Part shown: in pieces, positions 6,556 through 12,412 of the stretch
How positions within the stretch are numbered: position 1 is the first letter of the stretch
Layout: every line of letters starts with the position of its first letter
From: Methanobacterium sp. UBA294
Lineage (GTDB): Archaea > Methanobacteriota > Methanobacteria > Methanobacteriales > Methanobacteriaceae
DNA length: 12,412 nucleotides
Reading direction: 5' to 3'
NCBI GenBank assembly: GCA_002494495.1
Contig: DACB01000004.1
Location: 1-12,412 of the forward strand
The notes under the pieces: generated by a model
Seen by the model: only the letters and a program-made list of their open reading frames with translations
Told to the model about the DNA's origin: nothing
Databases searched by the model: none
Program-made: the position numbers and the translations under genes

Positions 6556-6623
6556 TTTGATATGAAATAATTTCTCCTTTGATATGAAATAATAATTTCA
6601 TTATAATAATTAGTTTGATATGA
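6556..6623. repeat. Direct repeats TTTGATATGAAATAAT upstream of the small-protein genes
   Basis: An exact 16-base repeat occurs at 6556-6571 and 6578-6593, a period of 22 bases or about two helical turns. A shorter copy, TTTGATATGA, is at 6614-6623. On the minus strand each reads as TCATATCAAA. They lie 38-105 bases upstream of the small-gene start at 6518, overlapping the expected core promoter. This arrangement suits cooperative binding of a dimeric regulator on one face of the helix. The remaining intergenic sequence (6519-6709) holds only this and the fwd terminator. Confidence 0.5.
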
Positions 6624-6639
6624 TAAAAACTTAATCTAT

Positions 6640-6690
6640 AAAAAAAATGGGGTTGAATCTTTTTGAATCTAAAAAAAATAAAAAAATGGG
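6640..6690 (-). terminator. Oligo-T terminator of the fwd operon
   Basis: Read on the minus strand after the fwdC stop, the sequence has CCCATTTTTTTATTTTTTTT, then after a short spacer a second run CCCCATTTTTTTT (plus-strand A runs at 6680-6686, 6671-6678 and 6640-6647). Two consecutive U-tracts are typical of archaeal termination and separate the fwd transcript from the small genes. Confidence 0.6.
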
Positions 6691-6709
6691 ATAAAGGATT
6701 CTTTTTAAC

Positions 6710-7519
6710 TTAGAGATGGTGTCTGTTTTTCTCTGCGTTAAGTAATAAAGATCCTTTTCCGTTTACTCCGATGTCACCAATGTATTTGATATATTTACCT
6801 GTGAACTCTCTGCCTTCAACAACTGGGTCGTTTACTATTCCATCTAGTTCGAAACCTTCCAGTAGTCTTTCCAGTCTTCCGTTTACGACTATAGCGCCGT
6901 TTTTCATCTGACCGCCTGGCCATCGGGTAACGTCGCCATCAATCTGGATGAAACCTTTTGTCATGTGGATACCGGCCAGTATATCGCAGTTTCCATGGAC
7001 ATGTATTTCACCGCCAGACATTGCATCGGCGAGCTGTTTACCGGCATTTCCATAGATGGTTATTTTACCTCCGCTCATACCTCTCCATTCACCAATATAA
7101 GAGGTACCTGCGTATTCTCGGACATTGCCCTTGATAGTAATTTCTCCGCCTTTCATTTCCCTACCAGCGTAGCTTTCGGCATTACCATTTATGGTTAAAG
7201 AACCTCCAGTCATTTCTGCACCGGCCTGTAAATCTGCATCTCCATTTACTATGATTTCACCGGCACCCATTTTACATCCGATATATTTAACTCTGCCAGC
7301 GTCTCCATCAATAGTTAATTTTACCTCTTCTGGTGACTCGGCTTCCCCTTCCACTTCAATCTCGTAGTAGTCAGTTAATGGAAACCTGGTGTTACCTACA
7401 GGTACTTCATATCTTTCAAAGTCTTCCTTACTCCAGCCATATATTTCATCTGGAATTAATTCATCGAATTCCAGGGCGATGCTGGAGAATTTTTTTGGAG
7501 TTAAGGTTATTTGTTTCAT
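6710..7519 (-). CDS. fwdC: Formylmethanofuran dehydrogenase subunit C (beta-helix subunit)
   Basis: The protein (269 residues from the ATG at 7519) is dominated by glycine-rich beta-helix repeats related to the C-terminal domain of glutamate synthase. Units of the form GGxIxIxGNA recur through residues about 66-215, for example GGSLTINGNAESYAG (105-119), GGEITIKGN (124-132), GGKITIYGNAG (150-160) and GGEIHVHGN (169-177). In the known Fwd structure FwdC is the scaffold against FwdA. It is a stand-alone C subunit, not fused to a D-like domain. An in-frame GTG at 7528 would add three residues, but that codon overlaps the SD AGGTG (7530-7526), which is correctly placed for the ATG. The preceding fwdA stop codon TAG abuts this SD, so fwdC is the last gene of the operon and is translated by close coupling. 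Confidence 0.93.
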   Translation of the reverse strand: MKQITLTPKKFSSIALEFDELIPDEIYGWSKEDFERYEVPVGNTRFPLTDYYEIEVEGEAESPEEVKLTIDGDAGRVKYIGCKMGAGEIIVNGDADLQAGAEMTGGSLTINGNAESYAGREMKGGEITIKGNVREYAGTSYIGEWRGMSGGKITIYGNAGKQLADAMSGGEIHVHGNCDILAGIHMTKGFIQIDGDVTRWPGGQMKNGAIVVNGRLERLLEGFELDGIVNDPVVEGREFTGKYIKYIGDIGVNGKGSLLLNAEKNRHHL

Positions 7520-7530
7520 AGTTAACACCT

Positions 7531-9240
7531 CTATTTACTTGCATTTACCTTATATACGGTTGAAGGCTCTGCGTAGTGGTCATGTACTATATAGTTTTCG
7601 AATTTCACGGTGTAGTACTTGTTGAACATGGGCATGATTTGTTCAAGAATCCTTTTCTCTTGATCTTCAAAGCCCTGTACTTCTGTATGTACGTGATTAC
7701 TGGAGACTACTTTAACGACTTCACCATCTTTGACCAGTATTTCACCATCTTTTATGGTGTATAACGCATTGCTGAATGCATTTTCCACTGCTGCGGCGTT
7801 TACTGTTGGATCGAAATTGTTTGGTTCCAGGTCATAGACTGCTATGTCTGCCAGAGATCCCACACTTAGATTTCCTCTGTCTTCAAATCCATATATTTTG
7901 GATGGGGCTGCTCTGGTGATGGTAGCAATGTCGTAGAAGTCGTACTCCCGGTCGAGTGTGGCTAATGCTGATTTTTTAGCTGCCCAGCCGTGTACTTCTT
8001 TATTGTCCATCATTTCCATCCTTCTTTTATTGCTCATCAGCCAGGATATAACTCTTGGATATCTTATGAATGGACCTGCATTTGGACTGTCAGTGGTTAA
8101 GGCTACCTGCCATGGATTTTCAACCATAAGGGCTAATTCAAGTCCAATCGCCCATTGAAGTGAATGGACAGGGTTTCTGCCTGAATATATGAATGGAACT
8201 AGTCCGGATGCTGTTTCCAGTTCGATATCTTTGTTTGCCCATTTCAGGCCGGTGAGTTCATAGAGATCGTATTCCATTGGTCCGTCGGCAGTCATGGTGG
8301 TAGTTTCATCAAGTGTAACAGCTCCAAGGTCCATGGTTACATGATCATTTTTATTTATGTAATCGGCTACTGGTTGAGCTCCTGATGTAACATCTCTCCA
8401 GCTGGTTCCTTCATAACAGTGGAACTGTGCATGGGTTAGATGGATAGTCTGGTTTCTGTATTCACTGTTTTTCTTGATATCTTTCATACAGTCTATGGTG
8501 TTTATTGTTGTTGGGAAGTTTCCAGGGTGTCCTAGATCATTGGGGTGTACATGTATGGAGTGTGGTAATCCTAACATTTCGTTTGCTTGTGCTAATGCTC
8601 TGATGACTTCTCTGGCGGTTACATCCCAGTATGGGGCTGGATCATCAATACCATGAACATTTCCTCCCCATCCCCATGCTTCACTTCCGCAGGGGTTCAC
8701 AATTTTAACACCGTATCCTTTGGTTATTTTTAACCATGCTGAAACAAATGCAGCTAAATCCTCTATGTTGCCTTCTTTGGCAAATTGCATTACAAACCAG
8801 TTGTTACCAAATAATGTCAGTGGCGGGATGTCAATGTTGGGTATGGCGATTATTTCTTCGTGGGTATGTTTTGCCTCTAATGGTGGTACAGCTGCTTCTA
8901 CTACTGTTCCGTAACCCATCCTTGAGAATCTATATCCAGTTGCTGGACAACTAGGTATTGAAAATCCAGTTTCTGCCCGGGTTATGTCTGTTTTAGGTTT
9001 AACACCTTTCCTTTCATCTTCAGGTCTGTATAATCTCCCAACACATAATTTAGGACCGGCAAGATGGCAGTGTACATCTACACCTGCTGGCATAACCAGT
9101 TTATCTGTAACATCCAATATTTTGGCACTGTCGGATACGCTGTTAACTATTTTACCATCCCTGAACATTACGTCCTTTTTTTCTCCATTTATTTCATTGA
9201 CTGGATCATATACTATACCATTTTTGAGTATGTATTCCAT
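7531..9240 (-). CDS. fwdA: Formylmethanofuran dehydrogenase subunit A (amidohydrolase)
   Basis: The 569-residue subunit condenses formate, made at the FwdB site, with the amine of methanofuran to give N-formylmethanofuran. It belongs to the metal-dependent amidohydrolase superfamily. The metal ligands VDVHCH (H57, H59), the probable carboxylated lysine K179 in GVKIVNPCG, histidines H230 and H232 in SIHVHPNDLGH, and the catalytic aspartate D384 in TTDSPNAGPF are all visible and lie within one residue of the numbering I recall for the Methanothermobacter wolfeii enzyme. The full length equals the family's. In the solved complex an internal tunnel carries formate from FwdB to this subunit. The start ATG is supported by the very strong SD AAGGTGATC (about 9245-9253 on the minus strand). 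The gene starts nine bases after the fwdB stop. Confidence 0.96.
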   Translation of the reverse strand: MEYILKNGIVYDPVNEINGEKKDVMFRDGKIVNSVSDSAKILDVTDKLVMPAGVDVHCHLAGPKLCVGRLYRPEDERKGVKPKTDITRAETGFSIPSCPATGYRFSRMGYGTVVEAAVPPLEAKHTHEEIIAIPNIDIPPLTLFGNNWFVMQFAKEGNIEDLAAFVSAWLKITKGYGVKIVNPCGSEAWGWGGNVHGIDDPAPYWDVTAREVIRALAQANEMLGLPHSIHVHPNDLGHPGNFPTTINTIDCMKDIKKNSEYRNQTIHLTHAQFHCYEGTSWRDVTSGAQPVADYINKNDHVTMDLGAVTLDETTTMTADGPMEYDLYELTGLKWANKDIELETASGLVPFIYSGRNPVHSLQWAIGLELALMVENPWQVALTTDSPNAGPFIRYPRVISWLMSNKRRMEMMDNKEVHGWAAKKSALATLDREYDFYDIATITRAAPSKIYGFEDRGNLSVGSLADIAVYDLEPNNFDPTVNAAAVENAFSNALYTIKDGEILVKDGEVVKVVSSNHVHTEVQGFEDQEKRILEQIMPMFNKYYTVKFENYIVHDHYAEPSTVYKVNASK

Positions 9241-9261
9241 GAGATCACCTTATTTACTTGC
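9241..9261 (-). promoter_or_regulatory. fwdB/fwdA junction with strong Shine-Dalgarno
   Basis: On the minus strand GCAAGTAAATAAGGTG runs over the end of fwdB (Ala-Ser-Lys-stop) into the SD AAGGTGATC, then ATCTC and the fwdA ATG. A nearly identical GCAAGTAAATA plus AGGTG spans the fwdA/fwdC junction (7526-7542). Each fwd junction places the SD at or directly after the previous stop, favouring re-initiation by terminating ribosomes. Confidence 0.6.
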
Positions 9262-10590
9262 TTCCTTAATGTTTTTAACTCTCTGGAGTAATTCATTCAC
9301 GATCCATTCATCTTCTCTACAGGTTTCCGGTGGATCTATTGCTTTTTTCATGTAAAGTGGGACTGAATCCATTCGATAACTGGTTCCTGCTGTTTCCACC
9401 CCTATAAAGGTTCCTGGTAATACAACATCTGCCATCTCAGTTGATGGTCCCCAGTGTATATCAATCTGTATAACAGGTATATTTGCCAGGTGCGCTAAAG
9501 CCCCACCTGGGAAGTGTGCGCCGGGGTCGGCTGCAATTACCATAAATACATCACATTCTCTCCTGTTTAATAGGTCGATGGTGGTGGTTTCTCCTATCAT
9601 GTATCGTGGGTATCCTCGGCTAAAATCAACTCCATAAGGGAATCCCATTTCATAGGACATGAAGATGTTGAACCCGTTAACGTTGAAGTGGCCCCTCATT
9701 GGTAACAGCACCCATTTGGTGTATTTATTAAGGTCTTGGACCAGTTGAATGGCTATATCAATGTTTCTCTGTTTAGATAGGGTGTGGGTTAAACCAAGTC
9801 CGAAAAAGAGAGCTCCAAACTTGGTGTTTTTCATTTTTTCGGTTAATTCATAGATATCTTCTTTTGGAATACCTGATATGACATCCTGTTTTAGTTCTTT
9901 GCCTTTTAAAACAGCTCTTATAGCATTACAAAATCCATAATCACCATTTTCTTCAAATGGTACCCATATATCGGATAATTTTGCAGTGTCACTGAATTTA
10001 GGATCCCAGGTAACCAGGGTTCGGTCAAAACGTCCTCGTCTCCTGAAAAATCCTTTAGGATATGTAGTGTAACGGGATAAGTGTCTAGGGTGGGCATTCA
10101 TCGGATTACTGCCTGTGTAAACTAACATGTCTGCCCTGTTTTTAACTTCACCTAAAGTCATTAGTGGGTATCCCACGTTTTGAACTGCCTGGACTGTTGG
10201 TCCGTGGCAAATTGTTGCTTGGTTGTCTATTACAGCCCCTACTAGTTCGGTTAATTCCAGTCCAGGTTTCATGGCTTCAATGGAGGTTTCACTCCAACCA
10301 TAAAATACTGGCCTTATTGAGCCGGCTATGAGTTCTGCAGCTTTATCAAGTGCTGTGTCCCAGTCTACTTCAACCAGTTCACCGTTTTCATCCCTAACCA
10401 TTGGGACGAGAAGTCTCTGGTCTTCATCTTCCATGATTTTACTGGCACCCAACCGGCAGGCGTGTCTGACTCCGGCAACATGGTTATCTTTAACCAGGAT
10501 ATCTAAATCGTCACAATTACTTCCGCAGAATGCGCAAGTACAGTTTTCTACGATTTTATCATAATCTTTTACTGGTTCTTCATATGCCAT
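9250..10590 (-). CDS. fwdB: Formylmethanofuran dehydrogenase subunit B, cysteine form (W/Mo-pterin catalytic subunit)
   Basis: The 446-residue catalytic subunit, related to molybdopterin oxidoreductases, reduces CO2 to formate. The N-terminal [4Fe-4S] site is C19-X2-C22-X3-C26 plus C45 (HACRLG), with an additional C17 just before it. The metal ligand is C128 in NQATICHGP, equivalent to the Cys/Sec of the family, so this is a Cys form and no in-frame TGA is involved. Pterin-binding stretches include NPMNAHPRH (162-170), GHFNVNGFN, AADPGAHFP and EMADVVLPG. Tungsten and molybdenum isoenzymes cannot be separated reliably by sequence. The separate C and D subunits and the co-encoded FwdA and FwdF favour the Fwd (tungsten-type) operon plan. 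The SD AAGGAG lies inside the end of fwdD, whose TAG is one base from this ATG. Confidence 0.94.
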   Translation of the reverse strand: MAYEEPVKDYDKIVENCTCAFCGSNCDDLDILVKDNHVAGVRHACRLGASKIMEDEDQRLLVPMVRDENGELVEVDWDTALDKAAELIAGSIRPVFYGWSETSIEAMKPGLELTELVGAVIDNQATICHGPTVQAVQNVGYPLMTLGEVKNRADMLVYTGSNPMNAHPRHLSRYTTYPKGFFRRRGRFDRTLVTWDPKFSDTAKLSDIWVPFEENGDYGFCNAIRAVLKGKELKQDVISGIPKEDIYELTEKMKNTKFGALFFGLGLTHTLSKQRNIDIAIQLVQDLNKYTKWVLLPMRGHFNVNGFNIFMSYEMGFPYGVDFSRGYPRYMIGETTTIDLLNRRECDVFMVIAADPGAHFPGGALAHLANIPVIQIDIHWGPSTEMADVVLPGTFIGVETAGTSYRMDSVPLYMKKAIDPPETCREDEWIVNELLQRVKNIKEASK

Positions 10591-10591
10591 T

Positions 10592-11131
10592 CTATTGACT
10601 CCTTATTTTTTTATAGACAGGACTTTCTCCTAGTGAAGGAAGTTCTTCTGTTTCTTCTCCTTCTTTAACATATTTCTTGTAAACGTCCCTCATTAAATCC
10701 GCCATTAATAGTACTTCTTTATCTGATTTTTCAACTGTGGCTTTGATTCCCTTGTATGTGGGATCACTGCAGCAGTATGTTTCAGGGCTTACCACTACGT
10801 TTGCCCATGGGCCTTTAGGTATGAATATCATTCCTTCGTGTGGTGCGTCTCTAGAGTGGGCTGCATAACATACTACTTCACCCCAATCTGATTTTACTAA
10901 TATACTTTCCCAATTTCCCACTCCTAATCGGGCCATGTCTTTGGGATCCATGTAACATACACCTGCTACTTTTCGGTACTCATCTTTCAGAGTTGATCCT
11001 CTTTTTTTACAGGCGCCCTGATAGATGTCGGTTCCAGTATTGAGCATCACTTTTAATTTTTTAACTTGAGTCACATCTGGATCATCAAATTTTACCACAT
11101 TTGAAATGCTTGGTTTTTCTATATAAGTCAT
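10592..11131 (-). CDS. fwdD: Formylmethanofuran dehydrogenase subunit D (pterin-binding subunit), extended
   Basis: The 179-residue protein has the molybdopterin-dinucleotide-binding fold of FwdD. It shows LNTGTDIYQG (30-39), MDPKDMARLGV (61-71), a beta-strand region WGEVVCYAAHSRDAPHEGM, and the characteristic IPKGPWANVVVSPETY (104-119). FwdD completes the pterin pocket on FwdB. The usual form is about 130 residues. This one has about 25 extra residues at the N terminus and about 25-30 charged ones at the C terminus (EEETEEL...KKIRSQ). Several cysteines (C41, C59, C88, C120, C121) are present but form no standard cluster motif. The start ATG at 11131 is supported by AAGGTG directly at the fwdG stop. 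Later in-frame starts would shorten it, but no second SD is evident, so the long form is preferred. Confidence 0.9.
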   Translation of the reverse strand: MTYIEKPSISNVVKFDDPDVTQVKKLKVMLNTGTDIYQGACKKRGSTLKDEYRKVAGVCYMDPKDMARLGVGNWESILVKSDWGEVVCYAAHSRDAPHEGMIFIPKGPWANVVVSPETYCCSDPTYKGIKATVEKSDKEVLLMADLMRDVYKKYVKEGEETEELPSLGESPVYKKIRSQ

Positions 11132-11140
11132 GATAACACC

Positions 11141-11374
11141 TTACTCCAGGTATATTGCATCTGTTGGACAGAAAAGAGGACAGGTTCCGCATTTTTCGCA
11201 TTTGTCCTGGTTGAATAATTTTATTAACCCATTTTCGACCATCATGATTACATCTTCACTTTTGGGTCCGTGTCCACCTGCGACCTCTGGACTTATTGAT
11301 CCATTTACAGGGCAGGATACCACACAATTTCCGCATCCAAGACATTTATCTTGATCTACTTTCAGTTCTACCAT
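11141..11374 (-). CDS. fwdG: Formylmethanofuran dehydrogenase subunit G (2x[4Fe-4S] ferredoxin)
   Basis: The small 77-residue ferredoxin has two complete cluster motifs: C11, C14, C17, C21 (CLGCGNCVVSCP) and C59, C62, C65, C69 (CEKCGTCPLFCP). It passes electrons from the polyferredoxin FwdF to the FwdB cluster. The 37-residue linker between motifs is longer than in an ordinary bacterial ferredoxin, as is usual for FwdG. The ATG at 11374 is chosen over an in-frame GTG at 11383, because that GTG is part of the SD GGTGAT sitting six bases before the ATG. The fwdF stop TAA directly precedes the same SD. Confidence 0.92.
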   Translation of the reverse strand: MVELKVDQDKCLGCGNCVVSCPVNGSISPEVAGGHGPKSEDVIMMVENGLIKLFNQDKCEKCGTCPLFCPTDAIYLE

Positions 11375-11384
11375 AGTAATCACC

Positions 11385-12412
11385 TTAAATCTGAGTTTTA
11401 AGCTCTGATAATTTTTTCTCCCATGATTTTGACTTGGTAGGAGTATGTTTTACAGCTGTACGTTTAACATTGATGGCTTCTACTGGGCATACATTTTCAC
11501 AAGCACCACAGTATATACAAAAAGACTCATCTGCCTTCAGAACATCGCCCTGTTCACCAAATTCATCTTCAGGGAATGATAAAACGTTACATGGACAAAT
11601 CTCAACACATGCTCCACAAGCTTCACACGTATCCTGGTCCAGGACTAATTCACCTTCCAATGCTTTTTCAACTTTTGCTGCATCTACTGGGCAGATTTCC
11701 TGGCACCATCCGCAGTTTACACATGTTTCATCATCGATGAATGAACTTCCTGTAGTTTCAGCATCTTCAGCTTTGAGATCATAATCACCGTAGGAGCAGC
11801 TTCTGCATACAGCTTTTATTGCATCGACTGGGCAGGATTTTTTGCATATGAGACAGTAAACACATTTATCCTTGTTAACGTTTATATCTGCAGATACTGT
11901 GGGGTCAGATGATGTTGGTTCGTGATGTTCCATTTCTATGGCATCTGCCGGGCACATTTCTTCGCATATTCCACAGCTTATACATGTATCTTTATCGATT
12001 TCAATTTCACCAGTTACCAAATCAGATCTTTCTGGTAATATCCTGGCAATGGTAATGGCATCTCGAGGACAAGCTGTTTCACATGCTTTGCAGTAGATAC
12101 ATAAATCGTCGCTAATTTCTGCCGATTTAATTAGTTGTGGGTATTCTGCCATTTCTTTAATGGATTTTTCATCCAGTTTTAAATCTAATGCATCAACAGG
12201 ACAGGCTGAACTACACATTCCACATAGTACGCATTTAGCTTCATCTACTGATATTTTTGCTTCATCAACACCGGTTCTTACTATAGCACCAATGTCGCTG
12301 AGTTCTATGGCTTCTGTTGGACATATATTGGAACAAATTCCGCAACCAATACATACATCATCTTTGAAAGTTAGTTCACGTTTTTCTTCAGGTGAAATTC
12401 GCTGTACGCAAA
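11385..12412 (-). CDS. fwdF: Formylmethanofuran dehydrogenase subunit F (polyferredoxin), 5' end cut by the window
   Basis: The frame stays open to the window edge, and the first complete codon ends at 12410. The visible 341 residues hold eight [4Fe-4S] motifs of the CX2CX2CX3CP type: CIGCGICSNICP, CVLCGMCSSACP, CIYCKACETACP, CISCGICEEMCP, CVYCLICKKSCP, CVNCGWCQEICP, CEACGACVEICP and CIYCGACENVCP. Eight motifs agree with the family, so only a few N-terminal residues are probably missing. An internal ATG at 12218 would cut through the second motif (CVLCGMC) and is not the start. Between motifs 5 and 6 there is an additional CRSC pair, and a lone Cys is the first visible residue. FwdF is the long electron wire that receives reducing power for CO2 reduction. 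The C terminus is a basic tail (KRTAVKHTPTKSKSWEKK). It should be the first or second gene of the operon; the operon promoter is outside the window. Confidence 0.93.
   Translation of the reverse strand, partial: CVQRISPEEKRELTFKDDVCIGCGICSNICPTEAIELSDIGAIVRTGVDEAKISVDEAKCVLCGMCSSACPVDALDLKLDEKSIKEMAEYPQLIKSAEISDDLCIYCKACETACPRDAITIARILPERSDLVTGEIEIDKDTCISCGICEEMCPADAIEMEHHEPTSSDPTVSADINVNKDKCVYCLICKKSCPVDAIKAVCRSCSYGDYDLKAEDAETTGSSFIDDETCVNCGWCQEICPVDAAKVEKALEGELVLDQDTCEACGACVEICPCNVLSFPEDEFGEQGDVLKADESFCIYCGACENVCPVEAINVKRTAVKHTPTKSKSWEKKLSELKTQI

Noticed and set aside
7520..7528. GTG start for fwdC three codons upstream of the ATG
   Set aside because: The GTG is part of the SD AGGTG that serves the ATG at 7519, and the extra residues are not family-conserved.
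8984..9355. 123-codon open frame on the plus strand across fwdA and fwdB
   Set aside because: Antisense to two conserved genes and with a low-complexity Ser/Leu-rich product, so it is a shadow frame.
9250..10590. Selenocysteine in FwdB
   Set aside because: The metal-ligand position is a normal Cys codon (C128) and the frame contains no internal TGA.
11375..11383. GTG start for fwdG upstream of the ATG at 11374
   Set aside because: The codon overlaps the SD GGTGAT, which is ideally spaced for the ATG.
11434..11784. 116-codon open frame on the plus strand within fwdF
   Set aside because: A mirror of the repetitive ferredoxin motifs, with no independent support.
11385..12218. fwdF starting at the ATG at 12218
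   Set aside because: The same frame is open to the window edge and encodes one complete ferredoxin motif and half of another upstream of this Met, which lies inside the motif CVLCGMC.
1..12412. CRISPR array, tRNA, rRNA, insertion sequence or prophage
   Set aside because: I saw no regularly spaced repeat series, cloverleaf, transposase or terminal inverted repeats; the short direct repeats found are limited to two or three promoter-proximal copies.

Overview
The window looks like part of a hydrogenotrophic methanogen chromosome, most likely of the order Methanobacteriales (Methanobacterium or a close relative). The evidence is an AT-rich sequence with archaeal TATA-like promoters, strong AGGTGATC-type Shine-Dalgarno (SD) sites, GTG and TTG starts, and above all a formylmethanofuran dehydrogenase operon, the first enzyme of CO2-reducing methanogenesis. 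The genus is inferred; no rRNA gene is present.

Left half, plus strand. Positions 1-280 hold no gene, only a promoter and repeat-like operator sequences. Then come a SAM-dependent methyltransferase (281-1126) and an FmdE-family zinc-finger protein (TTG start, 1158-1733), probably co-transcribed. A 242-base AT-rich gap with a tandem 16-base repeat leads into a molybdate/tungstate ABC transporter: a substrate-binding protein (1976-3037), its own oligo-T terminator, a permease (3131-3922) and an ATPase (3909-4955). A ModE-type winged-helix regulator with a C-terminal Mop/TOBE region follows (5054-5746).

Middle. The plus-strand and minus-strand genes converge at about 5747-5843, where an AT-only perfect hairpin could end transcription from both sides. 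Two small paralogous acidic proteins of unknown function lie on the minus strand (6518-6225 and 6158-5844). They have their own upstream region, which contains an exact 16-base direct repeat with a 22-base period.

Right half, minus strand. A tightly packed fwd operon is transcribed in the order fwdF (5' end cut by the window edge), fwdG, fwdD, fwdB, fwdA, fwdC, ending in an oligo-T terminator. FwdB/FwdD carry the tungsto- or molybdopterin site that reduces CO2 to formate. FwdA is the metal-dependent amidohydrolase that condenses formate with methanofuran, FwdC is the beta-helix scaffold, and FwdF and FwdG supply electrons through iron-sulfur clusters. FwdB carries cysteine, not selenocysteine, at the metal-ligand position.

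Together the window links uptake of the W/Mo oxyanion, a sensor for it, an FmdE-like accessory protein and the W/Mo enzyme that uses the metal. No wholly new system is visible. The points most worth a second look are a binding protein whose anion site looks ModA-like inside a WtpA-like chain, a TTTACRTAAA motif shared by the two plus-strand promoters, the paired small proteins with their repeat-bearing promoter, and an extra CX2C in FwdF.
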